Shown: piece after piece, positions 7,598 through 15,923 of the stretch
Numbering within the stretch: position 1 is the first letter of the stretch
How the letters are laid out: each line of letters opens with the position of its first letter
Assembly: GCA_965370045.1 (NCBI GenBank)
Contig: CBDUSI010000069.1
Coordinates: forward strand, 1-24,141
Length of the DNA stretch: 24,141 nt
Reading direction: 5' to 3'
Origin: CAZONU01 sp965370045
GTDB lineage: Bacteria > Planctomycetota > SZUA-567 > JAKLDR01
Translations under genes and position numbers: made by a program
Notes under the pieces: generated by a model
Database searches by the model: none
What the model was told of the DNA's origin: nothing
What the model saw: the letters and a program-made list of their open reading frames with translations, nothing else

Positions 7598-8455
7598 TCA
7601 ATCCCGTTCGTGATCGTGGTCGTACACGTGATCGTCAACCTCGTGCGCGTGTTCGCGGAAGCGGCCCGATTCCGCGAAGTGCCGGTGGGGCCGGACTCCG
7701 TGCAGCGTCGGCACCACCACCGTTACGCCGGCGACTTCCCCGATCGCCGCGTCGATGCGGAACGCCTCGCGGATCACGGCGGGCGTGATGATCTCCTTTC
7801 CGCCCGCGGCGAGGACCCTGCCCCGCTTGAGCAGAATGAATCGGTCCGCGAACCGCAGCGCGTTGTTCAGGTCATGGGTGACCACTAACGAAGTGATGCC
7901 GAGGTCGCGCGTGACGGCGTGAAGGAGGCTCATCACCTCAATCTGGTTAACCGGGTCCAGATGGTTGATGGGCTCGTCGAGGAGCAGAATCTTCGGTTCC
8001 TGCGCCAGCGCGCGGGCCAGGATCACCTTCTGGAGCTCGCCCCCGCTCAGCTCCGCGGCGGGCCGCATGGCCAGGTCTTCCAGATGGACCAGCCGCAGTA
8101 TCTCCTCGATCTTCTCCAGGTCTCGCGCGCCCGTCCACCCGCCATCGCGGGCCTTTCTCCCCAGCAGGACCGCCTCGAACACCGTGCAGTGAGCTGTCTC
8201 CTGGCGCTGGGGCATGTACCCGAAGTGCCGGGCGATCTCCCGGCCAGTCATGCCTTCTACCGCGGCGCCGTCGACTAGCACCGTGCCCATCCGGGGTCTC
8301 AGCAGGCGGTTGATGTTCTTCAGCAGGGTCGTCTTCCCGGAGCCGTTTTCTCCCAGGATTGCCGCCAGGCAGCCCGACGGGAGCTCGAAGGTCAAGCCGC
8401 GCAGGACGTCTTCGCCCCGGTAGGAGAAATGGAGATCGTCTATCCGGAGGGTCAT
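7598..8455 (-). CDS. ABC transporter ATPase, FecE/BtuD type, with His-rich tail
   Basis: The 285-residue protein is a nucleotide-binding subunit of a FecCD-type importer. Walker A is GENGSGKTT at 35-43, the signature is LSGGE at 136-140, Walker B is ILLLDEP at 156-162 and the switch His is H194. It energises uptake of a metal chelate by the permease encoded just upstream, which it overlaps by four bases (ATGA). The last 35 residues hold eight histidines (252, 257, 259, 269, 271, 276, 280, 282) together with several Asp and Glu residues. This tail goes beyond the usual ATPase fold and looks metal-binding. With NikR control of the operon, nickel is the most likely cargo. Confidence 0.9.
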   Translation of the reverse strand: MTLRIDDLHFSYRGEDVLRGLTFELPSGCLAAILGENGSGKTTLLKNINRLLRPRMGTVLVDGAAVEGMTGREIARHFGYMPQRQETAHCTVFEAVLLGRKARDGGWTGARDLEKIEEILRLVHLEDLAMRPAAELSGGELQKVILARALAQEPKILLLDEPINHLDPVNQIEVMSLLHAVTRDLGITSLVVTHDLNNALRFADRFILLKRGRVLAAGGKEIITPAVIREAFRIDAAIGEVAGVTVVVPTLHGVRPHRHFAESGRFREHAHEVDDHVYDHDHERD

Positions 8456-9519
8456 GACCTTATGTCCCTGTGCTTGATGAGCAGGTACAAGAAGAGGGGG
8501 GCGCCGGCGAAAGAAGTCAGGATGCCAACCGGCAGAACAATGGGGGCCATCACCGTTCGCGCCAGCAGGTCGGAGACCAGCAGGAGCAGGCCACCGGTCA
8601 GGGCCGCGTATGGGAATAGAAAACGGTGATCCTGTCCGATGACCATCCTCACGACGTGCGGGGCGATCAGGCCGACAAATCCGATGATGCCCATGAACGC
8701 GGTGGTGACGGCCGCCGCCAGCGCAGCGAGCACAAGCGCCGTGAGCCGGAGCGAGTGGACACCCACCCCCAGGCTCCTAGCCGTATCGTCTCCCCAGATC
8801 ATCGCGTTGAAGTGCCAGCCCCTCCAGATGAAGTACGCGGCCGGGGGCAGCACCGTGACGGCGATCACGGCAAGCTCCGCCCACTGCGCCTTCTTGAGGT
8901 CGCCGAACGTCCAGAATACGGCGGACGCGATCTGGATGTCGGAGGCGAAGTATTGCAAAAGCATGGTTGCCGATCCGAAGAACGCGCTGAGCGCGACGCC
9001 CGCCAGGATGAGCGCGGCGGGCGAGAGATCGCGCAGGGAGGAGAGAAACACCAGCGCCGTGACTGTGATAAGGGAACCCGCGAACGCGCAGGCGACTATG
9101 ATATGCGGGGACGAGGCTGCGGCGCGCTCCGCGCCCGTCACGACGGCGGTTCCCGCTCCCAGGACGATGATCGCGAACACCGCGCCGAAGACGGCCCCCT
9201 GGGAGATGCCCAGCGTGAAGGGCGAGGCGAGCGGGTTCCTCAGCACGTTCTGCATCGCGGTGCCAGCCAGACCGAGACACGCGCCGGCCAGGAGCGCCGC
9301 CAGCACCTGCGGCATCCGTATGCTCCAGAAGACGTGCAATGTAGGTTCGTCGGCTCGCCCTATGAACGCGGCGGCGATGTCGCGGAAGCCGAGGGGATAC
9401 GCGCCGGTCCGCAGGGAAAGCGCGGTGGCGACGGCGATCAGCCCCAGAAGCGCGCAGCCCACGAGGAGCTTTCTCCTCACGTGCCGTGCGTACTGCTCCT
9501 TCAGGTCTGTTCCGGGCAT
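8452..9519 (-). CDS. FecCD-family ABC permease for a metal chelate
   Basis: The 355-residue protein is hydrophobic throughout, with roughly nine or ten membrane segments. It carries family motifs such as GACLGLAGTAMQNVLRNPLASP and GFVGLIAPHVVRMVIG. It is the inner-membrane channel of a siderophore/cobalamin-type importer and should work as a homodimer, because the operon has only one permease gene. The start has GGAGGTGAC directly upstream. It begins one base after the stop of the substrate-binding gene and overlaps the ATPase gene by four bases, indicating tight translational coupling. Cargo specificity cannot be read from the permease itself. Confidence 0.92.
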   Translation of the reverse strand: MPGTDLKEQYARHVRRKLLVGCALLGLIAVATALSLRTGAYPLGFRDIAAAFIGRADEPTLHVFWSIRMPQVLAALLAGACLGLAGTAMQNVLRNPLASPFTLGISQGAVFGAVFAIIVLGAGTAVVTGAERAAASSPHIIVACAFAGSLITVTALVFLSSLRDLSPAALILAGVALSAFFGSATMLLQYFASDIQIASAVFWTFGDLKKAQWAELAVIAVTVLPPAAYFIWRGWHFNAMIWGDDTARSLGVGVHSLRLTALVLAALAAAVTTAFMGIIGFVGLIAPHVVRMVIGQDHRFLFPYAALTGGLLLLVSDLLARTVMAPIVLPVGILTSFAGAPLFLYLLIKHRDIRS

Positions 9520-9520
9520 G

Positions 9521-10654
9521 TCACCTCCACTCGACCGGACCGGTTTCGGGAAAGCGCAGCTTCCGGTAGGCCGGTATCTCCCGGTCGGGACGGATGCCGA
9601 GAAAGGTCTCCATGATCTCGCCGGCCTTGTCCTCCAGGCTGATGTCTTTGAACCTGTCCGGATACAGGGACTTGCCGACGAAGTACGCGTTGAGCAGGGC
9701 CAGCTCGATGTTGGTGTTGTAGTAGTTGTAGGGCAGCAGCGAGAGCGTCCTGCCGGACTTAGCAGCCTTGAGCAGGCGGTAGAAGTCCCTGTTCTTCCCG
9801 AAGTCCCGGTCCAGGATGGGTCGGCTCCCGGCGTCGACGAATATGAAGTCCGGATTCCAAACCAGGATTTGCTCCTTGTCCACGAAGAAGTGTCCGGTCT
9901 TGCCCAACCCGTCGGCCAGGTTGCGCGCCCCGGCCATCCGGGCGGGGGGGTATCCTCCCTCCGTGCTGGCCAGGCCGTGGGACCCCTTGTACGAGAGGCC
10001 GCCGAAATAGGCGGATGGCCGGTTCTTCTCGTCGATGTCCGCGGTCCTCTTCCTCAGGTCTTCCTCCAGGGACACCACGTATCCGTTGAGCGCGACGGCG
10101 CGCTCGCTCCTGCCCAGGACATCTCCGAGCAGCAACAGGGAGCGCCGGGCCTCGTCGCGCCAGACGCCCAACTCGCCGTACGACAGGTAGACCGCCGACA
10201 CGCCGGTCTTCGCCTGTATGTTGTCCAGTTGGGCGGGGTCGATGCTCACGGCGACGATAAGGTCAGGCCGGCACATTAGTATCTTCTCGGGGTCAGGGAG
10301 AGCCCCGGGCCCTCCGGTTCCCACCACGGGAAGGCCCAGGAACTCCTCGCCGAGCGTGCTCGCGTAGGGTCGCACGTAGAGGTCGCGGGCCATGCGTTTC
10401 TCGAAATCCTCAATGCCGACGATCCGATCCGTCGCACCGAGATACGCCACGAGCCTCAACGCACCCGGCCCGAGCGCGACAAGGCGTTCCACCCTGTTGG
10501 GAATAGCTACCTGCCGTCCCGCGAGGTCTGTCACCGTCCGCCCGGCCGTAGTGCCCGGACGCGAGGATAGGAAAGATGACAGGGCGATCACGGCCAGGAC
10601 GATCACGACCAAGATGGCTGCGATCAACGTGATGAGGCGTCTACGTTCGTCCAT
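9521..10654 (-). CDS. Periplasmic metal-chelate binding protein, FecB/TroA-like
   Basis: The 377-residue protein has a short basic N-terminus, a hydrophobic helix at about 8-25, and then a type III periplasmic binding fold (TVTDLAGRQVAIPNRVERLVALGP, LGATDRIVGIEDFEK). The C-terminal lobe has the stretch LLPYNYYNTNIELALLNAYF, like predicted metal-chelate receptors of the HemV-2-type subgroup. No lipobox Cys follows the helix, so it is probably held by an uncleaved membrane anchor or released by signal peptidase I. The ATG at 10654 is preferred over an in-frame start at 10714 because the upstream part overlaps the methyltransferase gene. It lies two bases after that gene's stop and one base before the permease. 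Confidence 0.88.
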   Translation of the reverse strand: MDERRRLITLIAAILVVIVLAVIALSSFLSSRPGTTAGRTVTDLAGRQVAIPNRVERLVALGPGALRLVAYLGATDRIVGIEDFEKRMARDLYVRPYASTLGEEFLGLPVVGTGGPGALPDPEKILMCRPDLIVAVSIDPAQLDNIQAKTGVSAVYLSYGELGVWRDEARRSLLLLGDVLGRSERAVALNGYVVSLEEDLRKRTADIDEKNRPSAYFGGLSYKGSHGLASTEGGYPPARMAGARNLADGLGKTGHFFVDKEQILVWNPDFIFVDAGSRPILDRDFGKNRDFYRLLKAAKSGRTLSLLPYNYYNTNIELALLNAYFVGKSLYPDRFKDISLEDKAGEIMETFLGIRPDREIPAYRKLRFPETGPVEWR

Positions 10655-10656
10655 AT

Positions 10657-11523
10657 CTATGATGCCCTCCAGATCATCATGCCGGTGCGTCCCTCCGTGC
10701 GCCTGATGACGCATCCGTCCTCAGCGATCACCGCCAGGTATTCCGAAATTCTCTTGCCGAGTTCCCGGCGGGGGAGGCCGTCGAGGCCGTCGAAGTAGTC
10801 AGTGAAGAAGCCGGCGGCCTTCTCTACGGGCTCGCGTTTCTCCCACGAGATTTCCTGGAACTCGATGCTGGGCGAGCAGCCCATCGCGTACAGCAGGTTG
10901 AACGCGAGCATGATGTCCCACGTCATGGTCGGCATGGGCTTGTTCTTCAGGCGCTGCCAGAGCTCCGCGAGCAGGGGATCCTCTCGCCGGCCGGCCCAGC
11001 CCCGGAAGCAGCAGCCGCCCCGGCTGGCGCGGTGCAGCTTCAGGAACTCCTCCGGCGTCCGAACCGCGGGCGTTATGCAGGCGAGTACCAAGTCAAAAGC
11101 GCGCTCCCAGCCGCGCTTCGCCAAATCCACTTCCTCCCAGTCGGCCTCCACCGGGTGGACCCGCCCTTCCATCTCCGCGGGCAGGGCCTCGTGAAGCCGC
11201 CGGAGCATGGCCGGCGAGAAATCCAGGGCCGTGACTTCCGCGCCGCGCCCGGCGAAGGTGGTGGCCATCCGGCCCGTGCCGCACCCGACGTCAAGGACGC
11301 GCATGCCTTCACGGAAGAGGCCCCGGCTGGAAAGAACAGCTATCAACTCCTCGGCCGCTGCGTCCTTCTCGGCCCCGCGCGCGTTCCAGCGCTCGTAATC
11401 TGCCGCCATTCGGTCCCATATCCGGCGGGAGGCGTAACCGCCAGCGCCGATGTGCGGGGCGTCGGCAGCGGCCTCCTGCCACCGACGAATCCAAAACTGC
11501 GGCGAATGAAGGTCGTTTTCCAA
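10657..11523 (-). CDS. Class I SAM-dependent methyltransferase in the nickel operon
   Basis: The 288-residue protein has a Rossmann methyltransferase core. Motif I is VLDVGCGTGRMATTFAGRGAEV, the acidic loop is ALDFSPAMLRRL, and motif IV is near FDLVLACITPAV. The C-terminal third is helical and has no recognised function. The start is a TTG with GAGGG six bases upstream, 13 bases after the receptor stop. Its position between the TonB-dependent receptor and the binding-protein gene shows that it belongs to the operon. It could modify a metal ligand, but the substrate cannot be deduced from sequence. Small-molecule methylation is favoured because no RNA- or protein-binding domain is visible. Confidence 0.8.
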   Translation of the reverse strand: MENDLHSPQFWIRRWQEAAADAPHIGAGGYASRRIWDRMAADYERWNARGAEKDAAAEELIAVLSSRGLFREGMRVLDVGCGTGRMATTFAGRGAEVTALDFSPAMLRRLHEALPAEMEGRVHPVEADWEEVDLAKRGWERAFDLVLACITPAVRTPEEFLKLHRASRGGCCFRGWAGRREDPLLAELWQRLKNKPMPTMTWDIMLAFNLLYAMGCSPSIEFQEISWEKREPVEKAAGFFTDYFDGLDGLPRRELGKRISEYLAVIAEDGCVIRRTEGRTGMMIWRAS

Positions 11524-11536
11524 GTCTGGCCCTCGC

Positions 11537-13720
11537 TCAGAAGCTGGCGATCAAGCCGAATACGAAGGTGATGCCCGGCATGGGGTAGCCGTACTCCTCC
11601 TCGTAATCTTCGTCCAGGAGATTCTCGACCGAGACAAAGACACGACTCTCTTGCCCCTTCTTGCCACGGAAAAGGGGGTAAGAAAGGCTCAGGTCCACGT
11701 CCACGTAGCTGTCCATCTTCTCCAGCGTGCTCGCCCCCGGCGTGGCCAAGCTTCCGCGGACCGCGTGGCGCTGGTCCACGTAGCGCAGCGCCAGGCGCGC
11801 CTCAAGGCCGTTCTTCCGGCGGTAGTCCAGGCCCAGTCCGAACTTGTTCTCCGGCAGCTCCACGAGCTCGTCGGTCAGATCGGAGCTGTTGTCGAGAACG
11901 TCCCCGTGCTTCTCCGTCTTCTGAACGGTGTAGTTGGCCCAGACCGAGAAGCCGCGGGGCAGCTCGTGAGAGGCCTCGACCTCCAGGCCCTGGAAATCGA
12001 CCCTGTCGATGTTGTAGATCACGCGGCTGGGCTTGTAGCCGAAGATCGTGCGGATGTAATCGTCAACCTCGTAGTAGTATCCCCTGACCTTGACTGCGAA
12101 CTTGTCGGTCACATCGTGCCCGACCTCAAGCTCCCACTGGTTCGCTTTCTCCGCGGTCAGATCCTTGCGGTCCGCGGGCTGGAAGCCGGAGTACCACCAG
12201 TAATACTCCGGCAACGTCGGGAAGCGGCAGGCGCGGGCATAGCGACCCGTGACGCGCCCTCCCTCCCAGGGACGCACGGTGAGCGCAAGGCGCGGGCTCC
12301 ATTTGTCCTCGTCGACGGTGATGGCACTGGCCTCGGGGCCGTCGGCCTCGAAGCTGTCAAAGCGCAGCCCGGCCTCGACCTCCAGCCAATCGTTGACTTT
12401 CCAGAGATCCTGCACGTAGCCGCCGTTCAACTGGGAGATGTTGCGCTCACCCGAGGAAGACGCAGGTACTGCCCAGGCGGGGAAGTAGGTCGAATCCACC
12501 TTGGCGACGTCCATGTCGCCGTAGCCCAGGTAGTGCCCCTCCAGGCCGTACTCGATCTTGTGCTGCCCCACACCCTCCAGGAGATTGTGGAAGTCGGCCC
12601 GCCAGCCCCAGTTCCGGTCCTCCGGCTCGCTGTCCCGCTGGAGGGCCAGGTGGCGCGGATCGTCCATCGCGTAGAAATACTCTTCCCTGTGCTGGTTGAA
12701 CATGTACGCCTGCAGCGAGAAGCCAAACTTCTCGGTGTCACGGGAGAGTCCCAGGTCGAACTGCCACCGCTCGTCCTTCCAATAGCTCCCGTCTCCCCAG
12801 TCCCTGGGGCCGGTATTGTGATCCCAGAACCGGGCGTAGGGGCCTCCCAACTGGCTCTCCAGCGACTTCGGCTTCCGGCCGTCGTAGTAGGGGCTGTCCG
12901 GTCGGTTGTAGACGATCATCCCGCACTCGTTTTCCGTGAAGCGCACCCCGGCGGTGAGCTCCATTTCGGCCGGCAGCTTGAGAGCGAAGCGCGCCGCGAA
13001 CGCCTCGCGATCCGCAAAGGCGTTGCGCAGGTAGCCATCGGTCTCATAATGGCTCGCCGCCACGCTGTAGCGCAGACGGCCGACGCCGCCCGAGTGCGAT
13101 GCCTGCGCGTCCCAAGTCCCCAGGTTGCCGCCCGCGCTGCGGATGACGGTCCGCGGCTTCTCAGTCCACTCTTTGGTGACGATGTTGACCACTCCGCCGA
13201 GCGTGTTGCCGTACCTGGCCGGCCCGGCGCCCCGGATGACCTCCACCCGCTCCACTTCCTCCAGCGAGAGCGAAGACCAGTCCACGTAGTAGCCGCCATA
13301 CACGCCGGCGCCGTGGAGATTGCGGCCGTTCAAGAGGATGAGAGACCGGGATTCGCCGAAGCCCCGAAGGCGGAGCTTGTTGCTGTCGCTTCCCGCGAAG
13401 GACCGCCGGCTGAGCTGCACCCCGGCGAGATCCTTGAAAAGCCCCTCGACGCTCGCGGACCGCCGTGCCCGGGCCACTTCCTCCGCAGGAATCACGTCCT
13501 GCACGTAGTGTGGCTTCTCCTTTTTCGCCGTGACCACGACCTTTCCCAATTCGACAGCTTCTTTCTTATCCTTAGTCTCTTTCTCCGCCGGCTTCTTTTC
13601 CTTCGCTTCCGCGGCGGGGGGCTCCTTCTTCTCGCCCGCTTCCTGACCAAAGGACATCGCGGGCACCGCCAGCATCAAGGCGCCCAACAGCGCGCTGAAC
13701 CTGAGCATCCTTGTCTCCAT
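11537..13720 (-). CDS. TonB-dependent outer-membrane receptor
   Basis: The 727-residue protein has a signal peptide and then a Lys/Glu/Ala-rich linker to about residue 55. A TonB box follows (VVVTA at 61-65), then a plug domain (VEGLFKDLAGVQL, LRLRGFGESRSLILLNGR, VEVIRGAGPARYGNTLGGVVNIVTK). A long beta-barrel ends in the terminal Phe expected for outer-membrane assembly (FGLIASF). It imports a metal chelate using TonB, whose gene is in the same operon. ATG at 13720 and GTG at 13723 are both possible behind AAGGAG; the ATG is chosen. The 209 bases upstream carry a highly structured leader. The barrel has several His/Tyr/Asp-rich loops, but no ligand can be named. Confidence 0.93.
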   Translation of the reverse strand: METRMLRFSALLGALMLAVPAMSFGQEAGEKKEPPAAEAKEKKPAEKETKDKKEAVELGKVVVTAKKEKPHYVQDVIPAEEVARARRSASVEGLFKDLAGVQLSRRSFAGSDSNKLRLRGFGESRSLILLNGRNLHGAGVYGGYYVDWSSLSLEEVERVEVIRGAGPARYGNTLGGVVNIVTKEWTEKPRTVIRSAGGNLGTWDAQASHSGGVGRLRYSVAASHYETDGYLRNAFADREAFAARFALKLPAEMELTAGVRFTENECGMIVYNRPDSPYYDGRKPKSLESQLGGPYARFWDHNTGPRDWGDGSYWKDERWQFDLGLSRDTEKFGFSLQAYMFNQHREEYFYAMDDPRHLALQRDSEPEDRNWGWRADFHNLLEGVGQHKIEYGLEGHYLGYGDMDVAKVDSTYFPAWAVPASSSGERNISQLNGGYVQDLWKVNDWLEVEAGLRFDSFEADGPEASAITVDEDKWSPRLALTVRPWEGGRVTGRYARACRFPTLPEYYWWYSGFQPADRKDLTAEKANQWELEVGHDVTDKFAVKVRGYYYEVDDYIRTIFGYKPSRVIYNIDRVDFQGLEVEASHELPRGFSVWANYTVQKTEKHGDVLDNSSDLTDELVELPENKFGLGLDYRRKNGLEARLALRYVDQRHAVRGSLATPGASTLEKMDSYVDVDLSLSYPLFRGKKGQESRVFVSVENLLDEDYEEEYGYPMPGITFVFGLIASF

Positions 13721-13740
13721 CACTTACTTCTCCTTCCCGT

Positions 13741-13893
13741 GCCCTCTCCTTGACGCGGTCGCAAGAGGGCACTACACTGCCTGCTGAGTGGACACCTCGG
13801 AGCGGAATCGCACCACGATTCGCCAACGCTCCCCGGTGCCTTTCTCACCGGGCTCGCTCGGGGCAGGGTCTAGCCTTCCCCGGCGAGCCCACT
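13741..13893 (-). ncRNA. Structured leader RNA candidate upstream of the TonB-dependent receptor
   Basis: Read on the minus strand, the region folds into consecutive strong stems. A long one has arms 13850-13857/13883-13890 plus 13859-13863/13878-13882. A second is CCGGTG/CACCGG (13833-13838/13846-13851). A third is coaxial: 13799-13804/13827-13832 outside 13805-13810/13816-13821. A fourth has arms 13741-13747/13764-13770 and lies just before the ribosome site. AGTGG at 13787-13791 can pair with CCACT at 13889-13893 to close a junction around the first three. Short alternative pairings near 13768-13790 overlap the last stem. The layout is that of a riboswitch or attenuator. The canonical conserved blocks of cobalamin, TPP and FMN switches were not seen, and no ligand is assigned. 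Confidence 0.5.
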
Positions 13894-13932
13894 TGTCTTC
13901 CAGCATCTCTTCGCAGTGAACATCACCTCCCT

Positions 13933-14466
13933 TCAGGGACCACGTGCGGGAGACGCCGTGAAGTTCAGAAGCATACCCCGGCGGTCCCGCAGCCTGAACA
14001 GCCCGTCCTGCCCCACGATCTCCAGCGTCCTTTCCGCTCCGATGTGCATTGGGAATACCGAAAGGAAGCCGCCGGGCTTCAGCGCCTTGTGCAGTCCCCG
14101 GAGCAGAGATCGTTTGTCCTCCACCAGTTGAAGGACATCGTAGAGCAAAGCCACATCGCTCTTTTCCCCTATCAGCGAAACGGCGGCGGCCGACTTGTTC
14201 ACGAGCACGGCCTTGACGTTCCCCAGGCCCTCGCTGTCGGCCTTCCTGCGGAGGGCCGACAGTGCTTCCGCATCAATGTCCAAGGCGTAGACCTTTCCGT
14301 CGCGGCCGACTATCCTGGCTGCGGGGATCGCGAAGGCGCCGGGGCCGCAGCCGTAATCCAGCACGGTCTGCCTTTTCCCCAGACCCATGTTCTTCAGCAC
14401 CTCAAGCGCGTCTGCTTCCAGCCACTGCTTGAAATCTTCCTCGTTCCCTGGCAGGTCTCCTCGCAA
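13933..14466 (-). CDS. Second class I SAM-dependent methyltransferase
   Basis: The 177-residue protein is close to a bare methyltransferase core. Motif I is VLDYGCGPGAFAIPAARIVG, the acidic loop is VYALDIDAEAL, motif IV is DVALLYDVLQLVEDK and a post-motif is LKPGGFLSVFPMHIG. It resembles the small ubiE-like group and has no extra domain. The TTG at 14466 is chosen because GAGGGG in the end of the preceding gene lies nine bases upstream. The start is only six bases after that gene's stop. Having two unrelated methyltransferases in one metal-uptake operon is unusual. Its substrate is unknown. Confidence 0.8.
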   Translation of the reverse strand: MRGDLPGNEEDFKQWLEADALEVLKNMGLGKRQTVLDYGCGPGAFAIPAARIVGRDGKVYALDIDAEALSALRRKADSEGLGNVKAVLVNKSAAAVSLIGEKSDVALLYDVLQLVEDKRSLLRGLHKALKPGGFLSVFPMHIGAERTLEIVGQDGLFRLRDRRGMLLNFTASPARGP

Positions 14467-14472
14467 CGGACG

Positions 14473-15120
14473 TCACCCCTCTTCCGTGCCGCCATCCGGC
14501 TTCCCACTTCTGGCGCCAACGGCCGCCCCGAACCACGACGGCTCCACCCCGGCGCAGGATGTGCACAACCTGAAGCCCTCCGCGTCGTACAGCCTGTTCA
14601 GGCGCACCTCGGCCCCGCAGCGCTCGCATCGCAAGAACCGGCACAGCTCGTCCACGGGGCGAGCCGCCGGCCGGCAGCGGTAGCGGCGGACCGAGAAGAC
14701 CTCCTCCAGCGGAAGGGTCAGCAGCCTTTCGACCAGGGCGTCCACCTGCGCGTGATAGGCAAGGATCACCCTCCCCCGCACCTCCCTGCCGGCAAGGAGG
14801 GCGTTCTCGGCGGCGGAGCAGCACGGCGGCAGGCTCAAGATCCCGGGGAGAAGCTCCAGCCGCAGAACGCTGCCCGTCGGCAAGTGACAGAAAACGTACA
14901 CGTGCCTGCCGTGGTCATGGGCGAAGACCGCCTTCTCCTTCACCATCATCTTCCTGACGGCGATGGCCGCCGCCGTGGAGTTCCACACGGAGGCCGTCAC
15001 GTTGTCCAGGTCGTCGAAATGGCCGCGGGCCGCCCGCGCGGAGCGGAATCCGACAGCCAGCTCGGGCGAGAGCGCCCCGTATTCCTCGGCGATGGTCTTC
15101 AGTTTGAGGTCTACCAACAT
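14473..15120 (-). CDS. Divergent FmdE-like protein with zinc ribbon
   Basis: The 215-residue protein aligns by eye with the FmdE protein at the other end of the operon. YGALSPELAVG at 14-24 corresponds to HGHYCPGLAFG. The stretch GRHVYVFCHLPTGSVLRLELL corresponds to the strand after the Cys-rich loop. The zinc ribbon is kept (C165, C168, C186, C189, with CGAE and CAG motifs). The HGH and the Cys-rich TGC motif of the FmdE core are lost, so the metal or active site must differ. An additional CC pair lies at 100-101. It starts with ATG 47 bases after tonB and is followed closely by a methyltransferase gene. A regulatory or chaperone role is speculation. Confidence 0.6.
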   Translation of the reverse strand: MLVDLKLKTIAEEYGALSPELAVGFRSARAARGHFDDLDNVTASVWNSTAAAIAVRKMMVKEKAVFAHDHGRHVYVFCHLPTGSVLRLELLPGILSLPPCCSAAENALLAGREVRGRVILAYHAQVDALVERLLTLPLEEVFSVRRYRCRPAARPVDELCRFLRCERCGAEVRLNRLYDAEGFRLCTSCAGVEPSWFGAAVGARSGKPDGGTEEG

Positions 15121-15167
15121 GGCTCAGGCCCTCGTTGGGAAGCGACTTGGTCGCCCATGCCTTTGCG

Positions 15168-15923
15168 TCATGAGCGCCCCTTCAGCTCGAACGCAATGGG
15201 CAAAGCCAGCTTGATCTCGGCCAGCCCGAGTTCCTCCGGTATCTTGGGATAGGGCGCGGCGCGGCGGATCATGGCCAGGGCCTCGCCATCCAACGATGCG
15301 TAGCCCGAGGAGGCTATCAGCCGCACCGAAATGACCTTGCCCCGGGCAGAGAGCATGAACTCCACCCTGGCGGTGCCTTCCATCCCCGCCCTTCTCGCTT
15401 TCGCCGGATATCTCTTGGCCTTCTGTATCCTGGCCACGACTTGCGCCAGGAACCGCGCCCTGGCATCCGCAACGGCCCCGGCCGTTCGCTCCAGAACACC
15501 GGGGGTCTCATTCTCTGACGGCACGACGGGAACCGGCGGCCGCTCCTCGATGCGGGGCCTGAACGCAAGCACATCCGGGGTCAGAGGGATTTCTTCGATG
15601 GGGGGAAGCCTCACAGGCTCACGAGGTTGCTCCACGGGGTCCGGCTCAACCATCTCCTCTTCCAAGTCGGGCATCGGGACCACAGGCAGCTCAACAGGGT
15701 CGTCTGCCATCGGCATTGGAAAGGTCTCAACGGGCGGACGTTCGGACGCCTCCGCCCGCATGGCCACAGCCGGCAACTCGATCGTGCCGAAGGAAACGAC
15801 CAGCTTCTGGCGACCCCGCTCTCCAGCGTTTTCCATGCAGAATCGCGGACTCCAGAGGAGTAGCCCTAGGTGCAAGGCGAGGGACAGGGCGGTCGCCATC
15901 GCAAGGGGGTTACGGGAGAGCAT
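15168..15923 (-). CDS. tonB: TonB energy-transducing protein
   Basis: The 251-residue protein has an N-terminal membrane anchor (MATALSLALHLGLLLWS), a Pro/Glu-rich periplasm-spanning middle (about 55-130) and a C-terminal TonB domain. That domain has the family motifs KRYPAKARRAGMEGTARVEF and LDGEALAMIRRAAPYP. It transmits the proton-motive force from ExbB-ExbD to the receptor's TonB box. The ATG lies 14 bases inside the end of exbD, with GAGGAG upstream, so the two are translationally coupled. Its presence beside a single receptor gene suggests a dedicated TonB for this uptake system. Confidence 0.92.
   Translation of the reverse strand: MLSRNPLAMATALSLALHLGLLLWSPRFCMENAGERGRQKLVVSFGTIELPAVAMRAEASERPPVETFPMPMADDPVELPVVPMPDLEEEMVEPDPVEQPREPVRLPPIEEIPLTPDVLAFRPRIEERPPVPVVPSENETPGVLERTAGAVADARARFLAQVVARIQKAKRYPAKARRAGMEGTARVEFMLSARGKVISVRLIASSGYASLDGEALAMIRRAAPYPKIPEELGLAEIKLALPIAFELKGRS

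Noticed and set aside
8639..10279. 546-codon plus-strand frame over the permease and binding-protein genes
   Set aside because: It crosses two well-supported genes on the opposite strand and shows no protein-like motif.
11651..13753. 700-codon open frame on the plus strand opposite the TonB-dependent receptor
   Set aside because: The receptor has signal peptide, plug, barrel and terminal Phe; the opposite frame is a GC-driven shadow.
13741..13893. Cobalamin riboswitch
   Set aside because: A GGTGCGATTCC-like string was seen, but the conserved CCCGC-ACTG block and overall order do not fit, so only an unassigned structured leader is reported.
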